Assembly (NCBI GenBank): GCA_030039005.1
Contig: JASHQT010000629.1
Location: 1 to 10,469, forward strand
Direction: 5' to 3'
DNA length: 10,469 nt
Source of the DNA: Bryobacteraceae bacterium
GTDB taxonomy: Bacteria > Acidobacteriota > Terriglobia > Bryobacterales > Bryobacteraceae
In this document: positions 5,679-10,469 of the stretch, in pieces
Layout of the letters: each line of letters opens with the position of its first letter
Position numbering within the stretch: the first letter of the stretch is position 1
Notes under the pieces: model-generated
Databases searched by the model: none
Seen by the model: only the letters and a program-made list of their open reading frames with translations
What the model was told of the DNA's origin: nothing
Program-made: the position numbers and the translations under genes

Positions 5679-7367
5679 ATGATAAGCAGGATGCGATTCT
5701 CGGGGATACTGCTCACTTCAATGCTCAGCGTAGTTGCGGCGCTCGCCCAGGACGCCGGGGCCACGCATGCCGATTGGCCGCAATACGGCGGTACGGAATA
5801 TTCATGGCGCTACAGCGCGCTCGATCAGATCAACGCCGGCAATGTCGGCTCGCTCGCGCCGGCGTGGCTATTTCAGACCGGCGATTACGCGGAGAATCTG
5901 CAAGCTACGCCCATTGTGCAAGCGGGCGTTATGTACCTGATCACGGCGCGGGCGCACGTGTTCGCGCTGGATGCGGCCACGGGCCGCGAGATCTGGAGCT
6001 ACAAGTATCCCGAAGGGTCGCGCAGCGTGCCCGGGTTTACAGGAAATCGCGGCGTCGCGGTGAGCGACGGCAAGGTGTTCTTCGGGACGAAGGACAACTA
6101 CGTGGTCGCGCTCAATCAGAAGACGGGCAAGCTCGAATGGCGCGTAAACGTGGATGACGCGCAACAGTGCGAGTGCAACATCAGCGCGGCGCCGCTGATT
6201 GCCGGGGATAAAGTGATCGTCGGTGGCACCAACGGCGACGGCGCGCATCGCGGCTACATCACGGCATTTTCCACTAAGACCGGGCGCCTGGCGTGGCGCT
6301 GGTACGTGATCCCCGGGCCAGGCGAAAAAGGACATGAGACCTGGAAGGGCGACAGTTGGCGGTTCGGCGGGGGATCGCCGTGGCTGACGGGCTCCTACGA
6401 TCCGGCGCTGAATCTGGTCTACTGGGGCACCGGCAACGCCGCGGCGGATTTCTACGATGCCGAGCGCGTACCGGAAAACGCGGACAAGACCAAGGACGTG
6501 AATCTTTACACCGCGAGCGTGGTGGCACTGGACGCCGGCACGGGCAAACTGCGCTGGCATCATCAGGAAGTCCACGATGACGTGTGGGATTACGATTCCG
6601 CGTATGAAGTGCTGCTGATGGATCGCGAAGTCCGCGGGCGCATGCGCCAGTTGCTGGTGCACATGAACAAGAGCGGGTTGACCAGCGTGCTGGATCGCGC
6701 TACCGGAGAACTGGTGCAGGTTTTCAACGTGCCCGATCTGCACACCTGGATGACGGGCGTCACCGAAGACGGAAAAATCGTCGGACGCAAGGAGCCGGAG
6801 CTCGGGAAAACGATGTGGGTCTGTCCGAGCGCGGCCGGCGCGAAGAGCTGGAACTCGATGGCCTACTCGCCGCGCACCGGCGATCTCTACGTGCCGGTGC
6901 TCGAAATATGCGCTGACGTCACGCCGAACAACAATCCTCCCAAGGAAGGCGAGAATTACATGAACGGCGACTTCCCGATCAAGCTGCCGCCGGGGCGCTC
7001 GACCTACAGCCACATCGACGCCTGGGACCCAGTGACGGGAAAGCGTGCGTGGACCGTGCCCTACAAATACGTGCTGCTGGCTTCGATGCTCGCGACGGCG
7101 GGCGACCTGGTGTTCACCGGAAATCCCGAAGGCGAGTTCTTTGCCCTCAATGCCAAGACCGGGAACAAGCTGTGGAGTTTTCAAACCGGCGCGGGCCATC
7201 GCGGAGGGGCGGTCGCGTACTCGGTGAACGGGCGCGAGTATATCGCGACGTCCACAGGTTGGCATCAGTCGGTGGTGGGCGGAGCAGTGGCGGCGCTGTT
7301 TCCCGATCAGGATTGGCGGTTGGGCTCGACGCTCGTTGTCTTCGCTTTGCCGGAGGGCTCGAAATGA
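5679..7367 (+). CDS. Periplasmic PQQ-dependent dehydrogenase (quinoprotein alcohol dehydrogenase family)
   Basis: From ATG 5679 the protein is 562 residues; ATG 5691 (codon 5) is an alternative and neither has a good ribosome site. A signal peptide covers 1-23 (cleavage near ALA-QD). The mature part is the eight-bladed quinoprotein propeller: DWPQYGGTEYSWRYS (32-46) at the start, tryptophan-docking blades such as ALDAATGREIW, ALNQKTGKLEW, AFSTKTGRLAW, ALDAGTGKLRW and ALNAKTGNKLW, and WKGDSWRFGGGSPWLTGSYDP (222-242). Against methanol dehydrogenase, the metal/PQQ ligands are N253 (YWGTGN) and the catalytic Asp D304 (HDDVWDYDS). D306, two residues on, matches the extra Asp of lanthanide enzymes. 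The usual Glu ligand appears to be Asp187 (GDGAHRGY). The vicinal Cys-Cys before NRG is absent (GFTGNRG). It oxidises a primary alcohol, sugar or aldehyde; the substrate is not deducible. The stop overlaps the start of the cytochrome gene. Confidence 0.93.
   Translation: MISRMRFSGILLTSMLSVVAALAQDAGATHADWPQYGGTEYSWRYSALDQINAGNVGSLAPAWLFQTGDYAENLQATPIVQAGVMYLITARAHVFALDAATGREIWSYKYPEGSRSVPGFTGNRGVAVSDGKVFFGTKDNYVVALNQKTGKLEWRVNVDDAQQCECNISAAPLIAGDKVIVGGTNGDGAHRGYITAFSTKTGRLAWRWYVIPGPGEKGHETWKGDSWRFGGGSPWLTGSYDPALNLVYWGTGNAAADFYDAERVPENADKTKDVNLYTASVVALDAGTGKLRWHHQEVHDDVWDYDSAYEVLLMDREVRGRMRQLLVHMNKSGLTSVLDRATGELVQVFNVPDLHTWMTGVTEDGKIVGRKEPELGKTMWVCPSAAGAKSWNSMAYSPRTGDLYVPVLEICADVTPNNNPPKEGENYMNGDFPIKLPPGRSTYSHIDAWDPVTGKRAWTVPYKYVLLASMLATAGDLVFTGNPEGEFFALNAKTGNKLWSFQTGAGHRGGAVAYSVNGREYIATSTGWHQSVVGGAVAALFPDQDWRLGSTLVVFALPEGSK
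7352..7357 (+). promoter_or_regulatory. Ribosome binding site deciding the cytochrome start
   Basis: GGAGGG lies six bases before the ATG at 7364, inside the end of the dehydrogenase gene. It fixes the cytochrome start at 7364; the frame is open upstream to 7049, but that part is a shadow of the dehydrogenase. Confidence 0.7.
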
Positions 7368-8116
7368 GGAGCCCGGTGAAATCGATGGTGCTGTTGTGTG
7401 CGGTCGCGCTGTCGTGCGCGGCACAAGATGCGGTGAAACAGGGCGACCAGGTGTTCGCGAGAACGTGCGCCACGGGATATTGCCACGGACCGCGTGGAAC
7501 GGCGAGCGGCGCGCCGCGGCTGGCCGGGCGTGGATTCACGCAGGCGCATATCCGCGGTGTGGTGATGGGCGGCGTCGCGGGAACGCCGATGCCGGCGTTC
7601 GCGACCGTGCTGTCGAAAGCGGATCTCGCGGCGGTGGTCGCCTATGTCGCCACGCTCAACGGCATCGCGAATCCCGATGTTGGCGCACTGGCCGCCCCCG
7701 CACCGGCCGCGCCAGCGCTCACCGGCGAAGCATCTCGCGGCCAGCAGTTGTTCTTCGACGCCGTCCGCGGCTTCGGACGCTGCGCCACGTGCCACGAAGT
7801 TGGCGGCTACGGTATCTCCGTAGCAACCCCGATCGCCCAAGTGCCGGCTTCCGTAGCCGAGCTCAAGGCGCTCCAGACGCCCGATGTCAAGACCGCGACG
7901 ATGGACGGTGCGTCGATGCCGGCTCTGGTGTTAAGCGACACCAAAGAGACCACCCTGTTCTACGATCTGACGTCGGTGCCGCCGGTGGAGCGCAACGCCG
8001 ATCCGGGCTCGGTGAAATTCATCGATGGCAGCGCGTGGCGGCACTCCTCGGTGATGGGCGCGTACAATGACGGCGAGCTAACCGCGATTCTCGTGTATCT
8101 TCGGGCAGTGGATTAA
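7364..8116 (+). CDS. Exported diheme c-type cytochrome, probable electron acceptor of the PQQ dehydrogenase
   Basis: This 250-residue protein starts at 7364, overlapping the dehydrogenase stop as ATGA, with a good ribosome site. A signal peptide covers about 1-20 (VLLCAVALSCAA). Domain one (about 22-105) has the heme site C35-A-T-G-Y-C40-H41, a CX4CH spacing, then MPAF with the likely distal ligand Met76 and a typical closing helix (LAAVVAYVATLNG). An Ala/Pro-rich linker (108-119) leads to domain two (about 121-250) with a normal CATCH site at 140-144; its distal ligand could be Met180, Met185 or Met231. Together they would carry two covalent hemes in the periplasm. Tight coupling to the PQQ gene argues that this is its electron acceptor. 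A Cys at 18 raises a weak lipoprotein possibility, but the lipobox is poor. The stop converges with the next gene. Confidence 0.9.
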   Translation: MRSPVKSMVLLCAVALSCAAQDAVKQGDQVFARTCATGYCHGPRGTASGAPRLAGRGFTQAHIRGVVMGGVAGTPMPAFATVLSKADLAAVVAYVATLNGIANPDVGALAAPAPAAPALTGEASRGQQLFFDAVRGFGRCATCHEVGGYGISVATPIAQVPASVAELKALQTPDVKTATMDGASMPALVLSDTKETTLFYDLTSVPPVERNADPGSVKFIDGSAWRHSSVMGAYNDGELTAILVYLRAVD

Positions 8117-9090
8117 CGCAGCTTCTTCGCGGCCGCGGCCAGGATGTCACTGAGGCCGTAATTGCCTTCGTGGCAGGCATATTCGAAGATCGGGCCTTTG
8201 ACTTTGCGCATGACTATCTCGCCGGACCAGGGGCGCGTCCAGACGCCCGGATCGTCCACGGTGAAACCATAAACGATGGCATCGTCGCCCGTGCGCGTGA
8301 AACGCTCCGTGACGTGCAGCTTGGGGCTGGAGAAAATGTCCTGGCGCGCGGTGGCGGGCGGACCGCGGAAGTTGGTTTCGTCGCTGAAATTGGTGGAATC
8401 CACCACCAGCGTGTCGCCCTCCCAATGCCCGCGTGAGTCGCCGGCGAGCTCGTGAATATTGGCCGGGATGTGCGGGCGGCCGTCCAGCCAGATGGTGCGC
8501 GCATCGTGCATCATTTCGGTAAGAATCACCAGCGCGGATCCGTTCTGCACGATCTGGACGTTGGCGTTATACGTTGAGCCGAGCAGCGGCGGGCCGTCGG
8601 CGCCCCAGGTAATGCAGCGTTCGCCCAACGAGCGGCTTTCCGGGCTGGCCGGCGATACCGTGCGCGCGCGTGCGGCGCGTTCAGCCGCGCGTTTCTGGCC
8701 TTCCTCAGATAGGGGTGGGAGGCGGCCGTCGGGCGGATCGAAGACGATGGACGTGCGCAGGTCGGGAGCGCCTGGCGCGAACCGTTCGCCCTGCCAGATC
8801 GCGTTGTCATAGTGGATGTCGGTGGCGGACTGGCTGTGCTCGGCCTGGACGTTTTTCTTCTGGATGGCGAGCGCTTCAGCCTCGGTGTAGAATTCCTTGG
8901 TCCCCAGATCCTTCGGGCGCTCCAGAGGAATGTAGGTGCCGTTGTTCCAGTAGCCTTGGAGATCGGGGTGGCCGTCGGGCGTGCGCGGAGCGGCGTAGGT
9001 TTTCGCGGCTTTCGCATCCTTGGCGGGCGTGGCCGCAATCGCAAATCCGGCCGTCAAGACCGCTGCGCAAACGTGGCAGGTGAGCCGCAT
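8113..9090 (-). CDS. Secreted protein of an acidobacterial-type family, function unknown
   Basis: The chosen start, ATG 9090, has a near-perfect AAGGAGG six bases upstream; ATG 9114 is in frame but lies upstream of that site and inside the DTW gene. The protein is 325 residues, with a signal peptide at 1-20 (VCAAVLTAGFAIAA). The mature part shows RTPDGHPDLQGYWNNG (36-51), AEALAIQKK (71-79), an Arg/Ala-rich helix near 132-145, HWEGDTLVVDSTNFSDETNF (222-241), LHVTERFTRTGDDAIVYGFTVDDP (258-281), and EYACHEGNYGL near the C-terminus (303-313). I recognise these as hallmarks of a large family of secreted hypothetical proteins common in Acidobacteriota, but not its function. It lies 20 bases after the DTW gene and may be cotranscribed; its stop overlaps the cytochrome stop. 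Confidence 0.88.
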   Translation of the reverse strand: MRLTCHVCAAVLTAGFAIAATPAKDAKAAKTYAAPRTPDGHPDLQGYWNNGTYIPLERPKDLGTKEFYTEAEALAIQKKNVQAEHSQSATDIHYDNAIWQGERFAPGAPDLRTSIVFDPPDGRLPPLSEEGQKRAAERAARARTVSPASPESRSLGERCITWGADGPPLLGSTYNANVQIVQNGSALVILTEMMHDARTIWLDGRPHIPANIHELAGDSRGHWEGDTLVVDSTNFSDETNFRGPPATARQDIFSSPKLHVTERFTRTGDDAIVYGFTVDDPGVWTRPWSGEIVMRKVKGPIFEYACHEGNYGLSDILAAAAKKLR

Positions 9091-9096
9091 GGAGGA

Positions 9097-9103
9097 CCTC
9101 CTT
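9097..9103 (-). promoter_or_regulatory. Strong ribosome binding site for the secreted 325-residue protein
   Basis: AAGGAGG, fully complementary to the 16S anti-Shine-Dalgarno, lies six bases before ATG 9090 in the 20-base gap after the DTW gene stop. It decides the start. Confidence 0.85.
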
Positions 9104-9110
9104 GCCAAGA

Positions 9111-9695
9111 TCATCTCACTTTGGTTGGTTGAGCGCCATGGGCGGGGGGCTGGTCCAGCGCCACGGGCTCGACCGGCCGGAACCGCTGCAGCAATTCCGC
9201 GAATTCGGCGCGCAGCGCTTCACCGATCCTGGGGTCCTCGCCCAGGGCGTCGAGCGCCTCGGCGATGGATTCGATCGTCGAAAGGCACTCGCGGCGCGGC
9301 TCTCGGCGCAACGAACCGTAGAGCGACCGGCGGGCGGGGTTCAGCGCGATACGTTTGAGCTTCAGCAGCCAGGGATTGCGCCACCACAAGGTTTTCGCTT
9401 GCGACCAGTTGCCGTCGAGCACGACAATGCCTTCCAGGTGGAGAGCGGCGAGATCGGCCGCCCTTTGTTTGGCTTTGGCGCTCTCGGTTTTGCCGCCCAA
9501 GTACAGCACGCCCCAATTCCCGTGCACCGCAGGCCGGCCGAGCGCTTTCCCCAGATTCGGCCAGGAAAGGCCGACGCGCAGTGTGGAATTGGCAAGCGTC
9601 CGGTGCGCCAAGCGCGCGGTGCCGAGCTCTTTGTCGGGTTCCTGCGGGTGCTGCAAAATGAGGACATGCAGTCTGGTTGCGAGTGGTGCGGTCAA
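9111..9695 (-). CDS. DTW-domain protein, probable tRNA-uridine aminocarboxypropyltransferase
   Basis: The 194-residue protein matches the DTW family (E. coli TapT/YfiP and human DTWD1/2), which moves the aminocarboxypropyl group of SAM to a tRNA uridine (acp3U). Seen here: LILQHPQEPDKELGTARLAHRTL (12-34), the family's early LxHPxE...TxRLA block; VLDGNWSQAKTLWWRNPWL (92-110), the signature normally D-G/x-T-W, here with Asn in place of Thr; and RRSLYGSLRREPRRECLSTIESIAEAL near the C-terminal third, the usual YxxLRxEPxxxxLSTxEA block. The N-terminal Cys cluster of the zinc-binding versions is absent. The start is a TTG at 9695, because an in-frame TAA lies two codons upstream (9701-9699); no Shine-Dalgarno is obvious. 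It is divergent from an RNA methyltransferase gene. The protein is soluble and cytoplasmic. Confidence 0.8.
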   Translation of the reverse strand: MTAPLATRLHVLILQHPQEPDKELGTARLAHRTLANSTLRVGLSWPNLGKALGRPAVHGNWGVLYLGGKTESAKAKQRAADLAALHLEGIVVLDGNWSQAKTLWWRNPWLLKLKRIALNPARRSLYGSLRREPRRECLSTIESIAEALDALGEDPRIGEALRAEFAELLQRFRPVEPVALDQPPAHGAQPTKVR

Positions 9696-9730
9696 GTCTT
9701 ATGTTCGCATGCCGGGACGCGACGCCAGCC

Positions 9731-10469
9731 GTGAAATCCTACTATTCCACGTTCATTCCAGGACTGCTCGATCCGGTGCAGGATGCATTGCGGGCCGCGC
9801 TGCCGGATGCGAAGGTCACACTCGCGCTCGATGGCCTGATCGCGTATGAGACGGACGCAAAGCCTGGCGTGATCGCGAAGCTCCCGTTCGTGACCAACAG
9901 TTTCGAGATCATCCTGAGGTTTGAGGGCGCGCCGGTGCGCGAGATGGCTGAGCGCGTGATCGCCGGTCAATGGGCTGTAGAAACGCCGCCTGGGACGTTT
10001 CGTGTGATTGCCTCGGTAGCGAATCAGTTGGTGAGTTTGGAGAGCGGTGTGATGGAGGCGATCGAGCAGCGGATCGCGGAAAAGACCCGGATGCGGCCCA
10101 ATCGCGCCAAGCCGGATCACGAGTTCTGGCTCGCCGAGCGCAGCGAAGGATATGGATTTTTCGCGCGGCGGCTGAGCCATCACCAGGCGTATGACAAGAG
10201 CCTGCAAAAGGGGGAACTGCGGCCGGAGCTGGCTAACATTCTGTGCCGATTGTCCGATCCGGCGCCGACGGAGCTGTTTCTGGATCCGTTCTGCGGGTCG
10301 GGCGCCATCGCGATCCAGCGGGCGAAGTTCTTCGCTCCGGGTCTAGTGATCGCGAGCGACATCGATGAGGGAAAGGTGGAAGCGCTGAAGGACCGCATCA
10401 AAGAGCTGGGGCTGCGCAAGCGCATGTTGGTTCGGCGCGACGACGCGCTGAAGCTGGGGCGCTATGAAG
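9731..10469 (+). CDS. THUMP-like class I SAM-dependent RNA methyltransferase, N-terminal part (runs off right edge)
   Basis: From GTG 9731 the frame stays open for 246 codons to the window end. The first residues, VKSYYSTFIPGLLDPVQDAL, resemble the start of THUMP/ferredoxin-like regions of RlmL/Trm11/Trm14-type enzymes. A linker with FWLAERSEGYGFFARRLSHH (132-151) and LRPELANILCRLSDP (163-177) leads to the Rossmann motif I LDPFCGSGAIAIQRA (184-198) and the acidic motif II IASDID (207-212), with RRDDAL (235-240) continuing the fold. The catalytic motif IV ([ND]PPY-like) would lie beyond the edge. ATG 9701 is an in-frame alternative start; GTG is preferred because it places the conserved YYxTFxPG at the N-terminus, but neither has a clear ribosome site. 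Substrate (tRNA or rRNA guanosine) is unknown. It is a cytoplasmic protein. Confidence 0.82.
   Translation, partial: MKSYYSTFIPGLLDPVQDALRAALPDAKVTLALDGLIAYETDAKPGVIAKLPFVTNSFEIILRFEGAPVREMAERVIAGQWAVETPPGTFRVIASVANQLVSLESGVMEAIEQRIAEKTRMRPNRAKPDHEFWLAERSEGYGFFARRLSHHQAYDKSLQKGELRPELANILCRLSDPAPTELFLDPFCGSGAIAIQRAKFFAPGLVIASDIDEGKVEALKDRIKELGLRKRMLVRRDDALKLGRYE

Noticed and set aside
7049..7363. Upstream extension of the cytochrome frame into the dehydrogenase
   Set aside because: Arg-rich shadow of the dehydrogenase; ATG 7364 has a ribosome site and starts a proper signal peptide.
5868..7424. Long open frame of 518 codons on the minus strand opposite the PQQ dehydrogenase
   Set aside because: High-GC antisense shadow: Arg/His/Ala-rich with no domain, while the plus strand has a complete, motif-rich quinoprotein.
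9102..9734. 210-codon plus-strand open frame opposite the DTW gene
   Set aside because: Antisense shadow; the DTW family blocks are on the minus strand.
9692..10207. 171-codon minus-strand open frame, considered as a missing N-terminal part of the DTW protein
   Set aside because: It is in a different frame, lacks the zinc Cys cluster, and is antisense to the THUMP-like methyltransferase.

Overview
The window looks like a chromosomal segment of a soil-type Acidobacteriota bacterium, probably of the Solibacter/Bryobacter kind. The evidence is indirect: GC is high; there are many secreted beta-propeller proteins (NHL, LVIVD, SMP-30 and PQQ types); and there is a secreted protein with the PDGxPDLQGYW / EGDTLVVDSTNF / EYACHEGNYGL signature, which I associate with large acidobacterial paralogue families. 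No rRNA, tRNA, CRISPR array or insertion sequence was seen. The taxon call is inference from protein style.

Layout. 1-581 (minus): the first 193 residues of a secreted NHL-type propeller protein that runs off the left edge. 582-857: a lower-GC intergenic region with weak promoter candidates in both directions. 858-2457 (plus): a compact two-gene cassette, a beta-class (DPPY...FxGxG order) DNA methyltransferase overlapping by 17 bases a 205-residue protein with a PD-X15-ExK motif; I read it as a type II restriction-modification system. It converges with a minus-strand set at 5210-2515: a Tat-exported SMP-30/gluconolactonase-like protein, a 77-residue helical protein with an N-terminal CxxC, and a secreted LVIVD-repeat propeller protein.

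A 52-base divergent region (5211-5262) separates the SMP-30 gene from a plus-strand set at 5263-8116: a small exported, membrane-anchored 126-residue protein, a periplasmic PQQ-dependent dehydrogenase, and a diheme c-type cytochrome whose start codon overlaps the dehydrogenase stop. The cytochrome converges on a minus-strand pair (9695-8113): a DTW-domain protein (tRNA acp3U transferase family) and the secreted acidobacterial hypothetical. The DTW gene is divergent from the last gene (9731 to the right edge), the first 246 residues of a THUMP-like, DPFCGSG-type RNA methyltransferase.

How they may work together. The best functional unit is 4176-8116: the PQQ enzyme would oxidise an alcohol or sugar in the periplasm, the diheme cytochrome would take the electrons, and the divergently encoded lactonase-like SMP-30 protein could open a lactone product. 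The dehydrogenase carries a D-x-D motif that in characterised PQQ alcohol dehydrogenases marks lanthanide use, and the cytochrome has an unusual CX4CH heme site. The restriction-modification cassette looks like a later insertion between housekeeping-style genes.
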